Positions 14,377 through 20,919 of a stretch of 20,919 bases of DNA are shown here, in pieces (the first letter of the stretch is position 1; each line of letters starts with the position of its first letter). The notes beneath the pieces are model-generated. The model was not told the DNA's origin, did no database searches, and saw nothing but the letters and a program-made list of their open reading frames with translations. The stretch covers positions 1-20,919 of the forward strand of contig CAZJJG010000024.1 in the NCBI GenBank assembly GCA_964546275.1. The letters run 5' to 3'. A program made the position numbers and the translations under genes. Source of the stretch: MED-G78 sp964546275. GTDB lineage: Bacteria > Pseudomonadota > Gammaproteobacteria > Magnimaribacterales > D2472.

Positions 14377-15741
14377 TTAGAGTGTTCTAAGAAGAAGCTC
14401 TGCTGCTTCTGCTTTAACAGAATCATTATCAGTAGACTTAATTAATGCATTAAGTATTTCTTTTGCATTATCAAAATTATCCATTTCAATATAAGTTAAT
14501 GCTAAATCAAGTTGCTGGGTATCAGCATCATTTTTAACACTTAATCCAGATGGTAAGCCTTGAATTCCACCCTCTTCAGCTGGATTATCAAAGTCATACA
14601 TGACTTTTTCTTTTACCTTTCTAGAATTCATTTGAATATATATAAAGGCTAGAACAAAACCAACTAGCAGCGCTGCCAAGCCTACTAATACAAGGTCTAG
14701 AAGACCAATAGAGCTTGGTGAATCAGCATTTTCTGATCCTTGTTGTAAGGCTTCTAGAGGCTCATTGTTAACACCTAGTTCGATAGTTTTAGTATTGGTT
14801 TCAATAAAATCAACTGGATTTAAATCATCTTGGTTAAGATTGCTTGATAAGTTGATAGGTCGATCTTCTATTGCTTCCTCAACACTTGGTGCAGGGGTAA
14901 GTATTTCTTCTAGATCATCTTTTGGCGCTGAAAGTGTTAATAGCGATTTAATATTTTTACTAACACCAAGTCTTTGCGGTGTTGAATTCATTTGCTGAAT
15001 ACTTGCTTTGGCTACCTCGCTTGAGATATTAGATAACACTGCATTGGAAGGAATCGTTAAATCAATATCTCCTCTCACACGATTAATATTATTATCTATA
15101 AAAGCTTTTTCATTCGCTAAAAATATTGCCCACATGATTTGATAAATATCAGCATCGGTTTCTGCAGCAATTTTTGAAGCTAGACTCCACATAGTTGTAA
15201 TTTCAGAGCTATCAATAACGACCTCTGCTGGAGGTGTTTCTATAAATGTATCAGTATCGGTATAAGTATCTTCTAGCAGTTCTAAGGATTCTTGCACGCT
15301 TTCTTCTATCAGTTCTTTTGGCTCTGCTATAGCTGGCTTATTAATAACAGGGGCTTTAGGTGCTGAGTAATCTGGTTGCTGAGAAAAGTTTTTATATCTA
15401 GTAGGAAGAAAGATAAAAACATTCTTTGTAAGCTCATCATTAATGACTAACTGGAAACTAAAGTAGTCTTCAGGATAATTATTGCCTAGTGCGATAGTGA
15501 ATTTATCAAAGCGACCCTCTTCTTCAAATAAAGTAAAAGCCAAAAGTTCTTCTGGTAAGGCAATATCAGATTGATATTCATTTAAAGCAATATCTTTACT
15601 TCTAATGTTTGAATCAGAGTTAATAGTAAATTGAATTAGGAATTGGCCTTGCTCATTTATACTGACTTTTGGCGATGACAAGGCAATATCAGCCTGAAGG
15701 CTGACACTGAAAATAAAGAAGATAGCTAAAAGTTTTTTCAT
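14377..15741 (-). CDS. fimV: FimV-like cell-pole / peptidoglycan-associated membrane protein, reduced
   Basis: FimV organizes the cell pole and type IV pilus/secretion assembly in gammaproteobacteria, with a periplasmic LysM-like part and a cytoplasmic TPR-like end. This copy has 454 residues; P. aeruginosa FimV has about 900. Visible parts are a signal peptide (1-17), a beta-rich periplasmic domain (about 18-115) and an acidic, Pro-rich linker. The FimV core at about 182-232 includes FIDNNINRVRGD, and one membrane helix lies at about 345-368. The characteristic FimV C-terminal helical domain is at about 404-454 (LDLALTYIEMDNFDNAKEIL). The long acidic cytoplasmic region of larger FimVs is nearly gone. 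Position between asd and truA supports the call. Confidence 0.85.
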   Translation of the reverse strand: MKKLLAIFFIFSVSLQADIALSSPKVSINEQGQFLIQFTINSDSNIRSKDIALNEYQSDIALPEELLAFTLFEEEGRFDKFTIALGNNYPEDYFSFQLVINDELTKNVFIFLPTRYKNFSQQPDYSAPKAPVINKPAIAEPKELIEESVQESLELLEDTYTDTDTFIETPPAEVVIDSSEITTMWSLASKIAAETDADIYQIMWAIFLANEKAFIDNNINRVRGDIDLTIPSNAVLSNISSEVAKASIQQMNSTPQRLGVSKNIKSLLTLSAPKDDLEEILTPAPSVEEAIEDRPINLSSNLNQDDLNPVDFIETNTKTIELGVNNEPLEALQQGSENADSPSSIGLLDLVLVGLAALLVGFVLAFIYIQMNSRKVKEKVMYDFDNPAEEGGIQGLPSGLSVKNDADTQQLDLALTYIEMDNFDNAKEILNALIKSTDNDSVKAEAAELLLRTL

Positions 15742-16760
15742 TAAAATTTATTAGAATTTACTAAAGTTTGTGCTATTTGAACTGCATTAAGTGCAGCACC
15801 TTTCCCATAAACATTATCTGCAACAATCCATAGAGATACCCAAGTATCCTTGGCAAATTCTTGTACTCTTATTCTACCTACAAATACCTCTTCAGTATCA
15901 TTTGCATGCTCAGCAGGTGTTGGGTATTCAAGTAAATCAGGATTATCTAAAACTTTAATTCCAGGAGTCTTGCTAAGTAAATCTATAAGAGCTTCTCTTG
16001 AAGATGAATTGGTTGTTTTAAAAAATACAGCTTCTGAATGACCATTGAAAACTGGCACTCTAACGCAAGTAGCTTGAACATTAATATTAGGATCAAGAAT
16101 CTTATGGGTTTCCCATACAAGTTTCATTTCTTCTTTAGTAAATGCGTTATCTAAAAAAACATCGCATTGTGGGATAGCATTAAAAGCTATCTGTTTTGGA
16201 TAAACTTCAGGCTCATGATTTGATTCTGAGAAATAGGTTTGGTTGTTTAATTCTTCCACAGCTGCTTTACCCGTGCCTGATACTGCCTGATAGGTAGCAA
16301 TATTGATAAACTCGATAGTAAGTTCATCATGAATAGGTTTTAAGGCCATTAAAAGCTGTGCTGTTGAGCAATTTGGGTTTGCTATAAGCGCTGGTCCAGT
16401 AAGATTTTCTACAAGCGTGCCATTTATTTCTGGAATAATTAAAGGTACATCATCCTCATATCTAAAATGCGAGGATAGATCAATGACATAACTTCCAGCC
16501 TCGACAAAAGCTCGAGCATGTTTATCAGCAACACTTGATCCGGCAGCAAAAATAGTGAGCTGAGCTAAGCTAGCATCAAAAGTATTGGTATCGCCTATCG
16601 AATATATATCACCATTAAGTGTCACTTCTTGACCAACTGAAGAGCTGCCAAGTGGATAAAAATTATTTACAGCAAAAGCTTTTTTTTCAAGCAGCTGCAT
16701 AATCTTAGTGCCAACAACACCAGAGGCTCCTACTAGGGCTATATTAATGGCTTGATTCAC
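15741..16760 (-). CDS. asd: Aspartate-semialdehyde dehydrogenase
   Basis: Asd reduces aspartyl phosphate to aspartate semialdehyde with NADPH, feeding lysine/diaminopimelate, threonine and methionine. The protein has about 339 residues. The NADPH loop is GASGVVGTKI. The catalytic Cys131 is in ANPNCSTAQ, and the active-site His is in NGHSEAV. Both are intact, so this is a working Asd rather than the inactive Usg type found beside truA in E. coli. I chose GTG at 16760, because MNQAINIALVGASG aligns with family N-termini. A TTG at 16775 would add five residues and has no better ribosome site. It overlaps the end of leuB by 17 bases, and its stop overlaps the fimV start (TAATG). Confidence 0.95.
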   Translation of the reverse strand: MNQAINIALVGASGVVGTKIMQLLEKKAFAVNNFYPLGSSSVGQEVTLNGDIYSIGDTNTFDASLAQLTIFAAGSSVADKHARAFVEAGSYVIDLSSHFRYEDDVPLIIPEINGTLVENLTGPALIANPNCSTAQLLMALKPIHDELTIEFINIATYQAVSGTGKAAVEELNNQTYFSESNHEPEVYPKQIAFNAIPQCDVFLDNAFTKEEMKLVWETHKILDPNINVQATCVRVPVFNGHSEAVFFKTTNSSSREALIDLLSKTPGIKVLDNPDLLEYPTPAEHANDTEEVFVGRIRVQEFAKDTWVSLWIVADNVYGKGAALNAVQIAQTLVNSNKF

Positions 16761-17829
16761 GTTTAAGTATCTCAATAATTATAGGTGCAACCTCGCTAGT
16801 AGCTAAAGATTGATCGCTTGTACTTATATCTTTTGTTCGATTACCCTCACTAATAAAGGTTTTAATAGCGTTATCAATACTCTCAGCTAACGCCTCTTCT
16901 TCTAGTGAATATTTTAGGGCCATTGCTAAAGAGGCTATCATCGCAATCGGGTTTGCTATATTTTGCCCAGCAATATCTGGAGCACTACCATGACAAGGTT
17001 CATACATTCCTTGAGAGGTGCTGTTCAATGAAGCTGAAGGCAACATTCCAATAGAACCAGATAGTGTTGCAGCAATATCAGAGAGAATATCTCCAAATAG
17101 ATTACTAGCTACTATTACATCAAATTGATTAGGGTTTAAAACCAATTGCATAGCAGTGTTGTCAGCAAGTTGATGTGACAACTCAACATCAGGATAATCT
17201 TTAGCCATATCGCTAACTATAGAACGCCAAAATTTTGATACTTCAAGCACATTAGCTTTTTCAACAGAACAAAGTTTGCCATTTCTTTTTTGCGCAGACT
17301 CAAATGCTACTTTAGCAATTCTTCTAATCTCATCTTCGTTATAAATCATGGTATTAAAAGCGTAATGAGGAGTCTCAGAGGTTACCAGGCCACGCGGCTC
17401 TCCAAAATAAACACCACCTGTAAGCTCTCTTACAATAAGAATATCTAAATTCTCAATAATATGATTTTTAATAGGTGATGCTGAGGCAAGTTCATTGAAT
17501 AAAAAAGCTGGTCTAAGATTAGCAAATAATTCCAATTCTTTTCTTAAACCTAATAGAGCTTGCTCAGGTCTATGATCCCAATCAAGATCATCCCATTTAG
17601 GAGCGCCTACTGCGCCAAATAAAATTGCATCTGATGCTTTAGCTTCTGCAAGCACGTCATCTGGTAATGGAGAGCCATGTTTTTCATAAGCAGTTCCGCC
17701 GACATCCATGCTGGTAATATCAAAATCAAGCTTATGCTCAAGGATAAGAAAATCTAGCACTTCTTTAGCAGATGAAGTAACTTCTTGTCCGATTCCATCA
17801 CCGGGTAAAATTAAAATCTTTTTAGTCAT
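16744..17829 (-). CDS. leuB: 3-isopropylmalate dehydrogenase
   Basis: LeuB oxidizes and decarboxylates 3-isopropylmalate to 2-oxoisocaproate with NAD in leucine synthesis. It has 361 residues (E. coli 363). ILILPGDGIGQEV is the N-terminal beta-decarboxylating dehydrogenase motif, and VRELTGGVYFGEPRG is the substrate loop. DNTAMQLVLNP contains a metal/substrate Asp, and GSAPDIAGQNIANP is the nucleotide site. Two ATGs, at 17835 and 17829, are candidates. The GGA at 17839-17841 is 3 bases from the first and 9 from the second, and MTKKILILPGDG fits family starts, so I prefer 17829. Either start overlaps the end of leuD. Confidence 0.96.
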   Translation of the reverse strand: MTKKILILPGDGIGQEVTSSAKEVLDFLILEHKLDFDITSMDVGGTAYEKHGSPLPDDVLAEAKASDAILFGAVGAPKWDDLDWDHRPEQALLGLRKELELFANLRPAFLFNELASASPIKNHIIENLDILIVRELTGGVYFGEPRGLVTSETPHYAFNTMIYNEDEIRRIAKVAFESAQKRNGKLCSVEKANVLEVSKFWRSIVSDMAKDYPDVELSHQLADNTAMQLVLNPNQFDVIVASNLFGDILSDIAATLSGSIGMLPSASLNSTSQGMYEPCHGSAPDIAGQNIANPIAMIASLAMALKYSLEEEALAESIDNAIKTFISEGNRTKDISTSDQSLATSEVAPIIIEILKRESSH

Positions 17830-18469
17830 TTGCATAAATCCATGGTTTTGCTAGTTTTCTACTCTCTTCAAACTCTCTTATAACGTCTTTATCTTGCAAT
17901 GTTATATCAACATCATCTAGTCCGAAAATAATTCTTTCTAACAAATTATCTTCAACCTTAAAATCATACTCAATCTCACCAGTGGTAAGCTTTTTAGCAT
18001 CTAAACTAACGGTGATCTCTTTTGCAGTATCTTGAACTTGTGAAAACAAAACTTCTATCTGCTCTTTAGTTAGCTCAATGGGTAAAACACCATTTTTAAA
18101 GCAGTTATTATAGAAAATATCACCAAAAGAGGAAGCTATTACTGCTTTAATTCCAAAATCTCTCAATGCCCATACCGCATGTTCTCTTGAGGATCCACAG
18201 CCAAAATTATTACGCGTTAAAAGAATGCTAGCCTCATCATAAGGAGGGTTATTTAAAATAAAGTCTTCATTAATTTCTCTTTGATCTTTAGTAATACCCA
18301 GCTTGCCTTGATCAAGATATCTCCAGCCATCAAATAAATAATCTTCAAACCCGAATTTTTTAATGGATTTTAAATACTCTGTAGGAATAATTTGATCGGT
18401 ATCAATATTATCTCTATCAATAGATGCCACAGTGCCATTAATTTGAAGCTCGTTACCTTTTAACTTCAT
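17822..18469 (-). CDS. leuD: 3-isopropylmalate dehydratase small subunit
   Basis: LeuD is the swivel-domain subunit that pairs with LeuC to isomerize 2- to 3-isopropylmalate. It has 215 residues (E. coli 201). The conserved segment NFGCGSSREHAVWALRDFG is followed by VIASSFGDIFYNNCFKNG, both contributing to the active site. The N-terminal DRDNIDTDQIIPTEYLK motif is present. It overlaps leuC by 4 bases (ATGA) and leuB by 8 or 14, depending on the leuB start. No unusual residues were seen. Confidence 0.96.
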   Translation of the reverse strand: MKLKGNELQINGTVASIDRDNIDTDQIIPTEYLKSIKKFGFEDYLFDGWRYLDQGKLGITKDQREINEDFILNNPPYDEASILLTRNNFGCGSSREHAVWALRDFGIKAVIASSFGDIFYNNCFKNGVLPIELTKEQIEVLFSQVQDTAKEITVSLDAKKLTTGEIEYDFKVEDNLLERIIFGLDDVDITLQDKDVIREFEESRKLAKPWIYAND

Positions 18470-19866
18470 GATGGATTACTCACAGTGCCATTGATAGCAG
18501 TTAAAGCAGCCATTACAGGACTCATTAAATGTGTTCTGCCTAAATTACCCTGCCTACCTTCAAAATTTCTATTAGAAGTAGAAGCACATCTTTCATAAGG
18601 TTTAAGTTGATCAGGATTCATTCCCAAGCACATAGAGCAGCCTGGATCTCTCCATATAAAACCAGCACTTTCAAAAATCTTATCTAAGCCTTCGGATTCA
18701 GCTTGAAGTTTTACCGAGCCGGAGCCCGGAACAACAATAGCCTCAATAATAGTATCGGCAACGTGCTTGCCTTCAATAACGCTTGCTGCCTCTCTTAAAT
18801 CTTCTATCCGTGAATTGGTACATGAGCCTATAAAAACTTTATCGAACTTAAGATCTGTTAGCTTTTCATTTTCAGCTATACCCATATATTGCTTGGCGAG
18901 ATTAATATTCTTTCTTTTCTCCTCAGGCATGGTATTTGGATCAGGAATATCTGCATCAAAATCAACCACCATTTCAGGTGAAGTGCCCCAAGTAACTTGA
19001 GGTTTAATAACTGAAACATCAATGATAATTTCTTTATCAAAGATAGCTTGTGCATCGGTATTAAGAGTTTCCCAATGTGCTTGTGCTTGCTCAAAGAGCT
19101 CTGGCTCTAAATCGCTATGCTCTCTTACATAATCAATAGTAGTAACATCAGGTGCTATTAATCCAACCTTAGCACCGCCTTCAATTGCCATATTACAAAT
19201 AGTCATCCTGGCTTCCATCGAAATACTCTCTATGTAAGAGCCAGAGAATTCTATCGCATGGCCGTTACCGCCTGCTGTGCCTATTTTGCCAATTAAGTAC
19301 AAGACGATATCTTTAGAAGTTACTCCAGCTTGCGGGGCTCCATCAAAACGTACATGCATATTTTTTAATTTAGAAACTTTTAAGCTTTGGGTTGCTAAAA
19401 CATGCTCCACTTCAGAAGTTCCAATCCCCATAGCTAAACAACCAAAGGCTCCATGAGTAGAAGTATGTGAATCGCCACACACAATAGTCATTCCAGGTAA
19501 TGTATAACCTAGTTCTGGTCCAATAACATGAACGATGCCTTGCTTTTCTGAGGTGATATCAAATTGTTTAATACCAAATCTATTACAGTTTTTATCAAGT
19601 TCAACGACTTGGATTTTTGAAATCTCATCATCAATAGATTCCATATTAAAAGAGTCCCCTCTTTGTGTTGGTACATTATGATCAGGCGTTGCAATGTTAG
19701 CGTTCAGTCTCCAAGGCACTAGATGTTTTTTAGCTAAGCCTTCAAAAGCCTGGGGTGAAGTCACTTCATGCAGGTAGTGTCTATCGATATATAACAATGA
19801 TTCGCCAGAATTCAGAGTAGTGATATGGTGCTCATTCCAAAGCTTGTCGTATAAAGTCTTTGGCAT
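18466..19866 (-). CDS. leuC: 3-isopropylmalate dehydratase large subunit
   Basis: LeuC carries the 4Fe-4S cluster of isopropylmalate isomerase in leucine synthesis. From the ATG at 19866 it has 466 residues, the same as E. coli LeuC. The N-terminal MPKTLYDKLW matches the family MAKTLYEKLF pattern. A GTG at 19905 in the same frame would add 13 residues lying inside aroC and is not favoured. Cluster ligands are Cys349 (GSCTNSR) and Cys410 and Cys413 (PGCSMCLG). GDSHTSTHGAFG and TSNRNFEGRQG are aconitase-superfamily signatures. The ATG follows the aroC stop by one base (TAA-c-ATG) and has no clear Shine-Dalgarno, so reinitiation after aroC is likely. Confidence 0.97.
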   Translation of the reverse strand: MPKTLYDKLWNEHHITTLNSGESLLYIDRHYLHEVTSPQAFEGLAKKHLVPWRLNANIATPDHNVPTQRGDSFNMESIDDEISKIQVVELDKNCNRFGIKQFDITSEKQGIVHVIGPELGYTLPGMTIVCGDSHTSTHGAFGCLAMGIGTSEVEHVLATQSLKVSKLKNMHVRFDGAPQAGVTSKDIVLYLIGKIGTAGGNGHAIEFSGSYIESISMEARMTICNMAIEGGAKVGLIAPDVTTIDYVREHSDLEPELFEQAQAHWETLNTDAQAIFDKEIIIDVSVIKPQVTWGTSPEMVVDFDADIPDPNTMPEEKRKNINLAKQYMGIAENEKLTDLKFDKVFIGSCTNSRIEDLREAASVIEGKHVADTIIEAIVVPGSGSVKLQAESEGLDKIFESAGFIWRDPGCSMCLGMNPDQLKPYERCASTSNRNFEGRQGNLGRTHLMSPVMAALTAINGTVSNPS

Positions 19867-19867
19867 G

Positions 19868-20919
19868 TTACTTGGTGAAAGGGAGTTCTTGCTTAATGTC
19901 TCCACATTGAGCTCGGTTGCGTAATAAGTGATCCATGATCACTAAATTAGCCATGGCTTCTGCAATAGGTACTGCTCGAATGCCAACACAAGGATCATGT
20001 CTACCGGTAACTTCTATATCAACTTCTTTACCAGCTGTATCAACGCTTTTACCTTTTGATTTAATGCTAGAGGTAGGTTTGATTATAAAATCGATATTGA
20101 TAACATCACCATTAGAGATACCACCAAGAATTCCACCTGCATTATTTGAGGTAAAACCATCTGCTCGCATTTCATCTCTAACCTCAGAGCCTTTTAAATT
20201 TAAAATATCATCAGTATTGCCAATGGATACCGATTTAACAGCATTAATACTCATCATAGCTTTAGCTAAATCTGCATCTAACTTATCAAACACAGGTGCG
20301 CCAAGGCCTACAGGACAATTTTCTATAGCAACGCCTAATTTAGCGCCTACTGAATTACCTTCTGCTATCAGCTCAGCAAACATAGTATCTAAATCACCTA
20401 ACTTAGAAGTATCGGCAAAGAAATACTTATTAGTATTCGCATCGCTAGGATTGATATTCTCACCTTTAATACTGCCAATTTGGCTAACATAGCCAGTAGT
20501 TTTCACTCCAAGACTTTCAAGATATTTTTTAGCAATAGCGCCAGCTGCAACTCGCATTGCAGTTTCCCTTGCGCTTGATCTGCCGCCACCTCGATAATCT
20601 CTATGACCATATTTAGCTTGATAAGTAATATCAGCATGATTCGGTCTAAAAGTATCTTTTATATCTGAATAGTCTTTGGATCTTTGATCTTGGTTATAAA
20701 TAATTAAACTTATAGGTGTTCCAGTTGTTTTACCTTCAAATACTCCTGAGAGTATTTCTACAGCATCATCCTCTTTTCTTTGGGTAGTAACGTCTGATTG
20801 GCCTGGTTTTCTGCGGTTTAGCTCACTTTGAATATCAGCTTCACAGAGCTCAATTTGAGGAGGACAGCCATCAATTATGCAGCCGAGTGCCTTCCCATGG
20901 CTTTCACCAAAGGTCGTAA
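19868..20919 (-). CDS. aroC: Chorismate synthase, 5' end cut by the window edge
   Basis: AroC converts 5-enolpyruvylshikimate-3-phosphate to chorismate using reduced FMN, the last common step to aromatic amino acids. The frame is open to the right edge, with 349 codons plus the stop present. By comparison with E. coli (361 aa), about a dozen N-terminal residues are missing. The visible part begins TTFGESHGKALG, the conserved N-terminal motif. HRDYRGGGRSSARETAMRVA and GRHDPCVGIRAVPIAEAM are the other signatures. An internal Met at 20557 is not the start, because family sequence continues upstream of it. It is the first visible gene of the long minus-strand array, so the promoter lies outside the window. 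Confidence 0.97.
   Translation of the reverse strand, partial: TTFGESHGKALGCIIDGCPPQIELCEADIQSELNRRKPGQSDVTTQRKEDDAVEILSGVFEGKTTGTPISLIIYNQDQRSKDYSDIKDTFRPNHADITYQAKYGHRDYRGGGRSSARETAMRVAAGAIAKKYLESLGVKTTGYVSQIGSIKGENINPSDANTNKYFFADTSKLGDLDTMFAELIAEGNSVGAKLGVAIENCPVGLGAPVFDKLDADLAKAMMSINAVKSVSIGNTDDILNLKGSEVRDEMRADGFTSNNAGGILGGISNGDVINIDFIIKPTSSIKSKGKSVDTAGKEVDIEVTGRHDPCVGIRAVPIAEAMANLVIMDHLLRNRAQCGDIKQELPFTK

Larger units (their letters stand above)
7647..20919 (-). other. Probable 14-gene anabolic operon (aroC to purF)
   Basis: Fourteen minus-strand genes run without a gap larger than 5 bases. Junctions in transcription order are: aroC/leuC 1-base gap; leuC/leuD ATGA; leuD/leuB 8-14 base overlap; leuB/asd 17-base overlap; asd/fimV TAATG; fimV/truA 5-base gap. 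Next are truA/trpF ATGA, trpF/trpB ATGA, trpB/trpA TTGA, trpA/accD TAATG and accD/dedD TAATG. The last two are dedD/cvpA, a 19-base overlap, and cvpA/purF TAATG. There is no room for conventional promoters or terminators between genes, although promoters inside coding sequence cannot be excluded. Co-transcription is inferred, not shown. Confidence 0.75.

Noticed and set aside
19867..19905. Longer leuC starting at the upstream GTG
   Set aside because: It would add 13 residues inside aroC, while the ATG at 19866 gives the canonical N-terminus and exactly the E. coli length.
19935..20492. A 185-codon open frame on the + strand opposite aroC
   Set aside because: The minus-strand frame here encodes unmistakable chorismate synthase motifs. 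The antisense frame has no recognizable features and is explained by codon bias of aroC.
1..20919. Mobile elements, CRISPR arrays, tRNA or rRNA genes
   Set aside because: Almost every base is assigned to conserved housekeeping genes; no direct-repeat arrays, transposase motifs or tRNA-like cloverleaf sequences were seen in the few gaps.

Overview
The window is an AT-rich, extremely compact bacterial chromosome segment. Only about 255 of 20,919 bases lie outside genes, and no gap exceeds 95 bases. The block asd–fimV–truA–(trp)–accD–dedD–cvpA–purF, the acnB-type aconitase, and an E. coli-style LexA box before umuDC all point to a gammaproteobacterium. The low GC, short proteins and overlapping genes suggest a streamlined marine lineage such as SAR86. 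That placement is inferred from style and gene order, not from a marker gene.

Bases 1-4182 (mostly + strand) hold three groups. First is an SOS-controlled umuD–umuC operon encoding the subunits of DNA polymerase V, with a LexA operator lying on its promoter. Next is a tight three-gene set: a secreted Met-rich protein of unknown function, a MAPEG-family membrane protein and a DUF1295 (steroid 5-alpha-reductase-like) membrane protein. Last is a convergent gene for a DUF1289 protein that abuts the DUF1295 gene stop to stop.

Bases 4183-7654 (+ strand) hold acnB (TCA-cycle aconitase B) and, four bases later, an exported or membrane-anchored alpha/beta-hydrolase of the PHB-depolymerase/feruloyl-esterase type. 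The end of the hydrolase gene overlaps the end of purF by 8 bases.

Bases 7647-20919 (- strand) form one uninterrupted array of 14 genes. In transcription order these are aroC (5' end cut by the window edge), leuC, leuD, leuB, asd, fimV-like, truA, trpF, trpB, trpA, accD, dedD-like, cvpA and purF. Nearly every junction is an overlapping stop/start (TAATG, ATGA or TTGA) or a gap of 1-5 bases, so the genes are probably co-transcribed and translationally coupled. The array joins chorismate synthesis with the last tryptophan steps, isopropylmalate isomerization and oxidation for leucine, the aspartate-semialdehyde step, malonyl-CoA synthesis and the first purine step. Its promoter lies beyond the right edge.

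Most of the window is recognizable housekeeping content and I see no mobile element, CRISPR array, tRNA or rRNA. The points most worth a second look are active-site substitutions in TrpF and TrpA, the loss of folC from the accD–dedD junction, the three-gene secreted/MAPEG/DUF1295 cluster, a much reduced FimV, and the length of the coupled anabolic operon.
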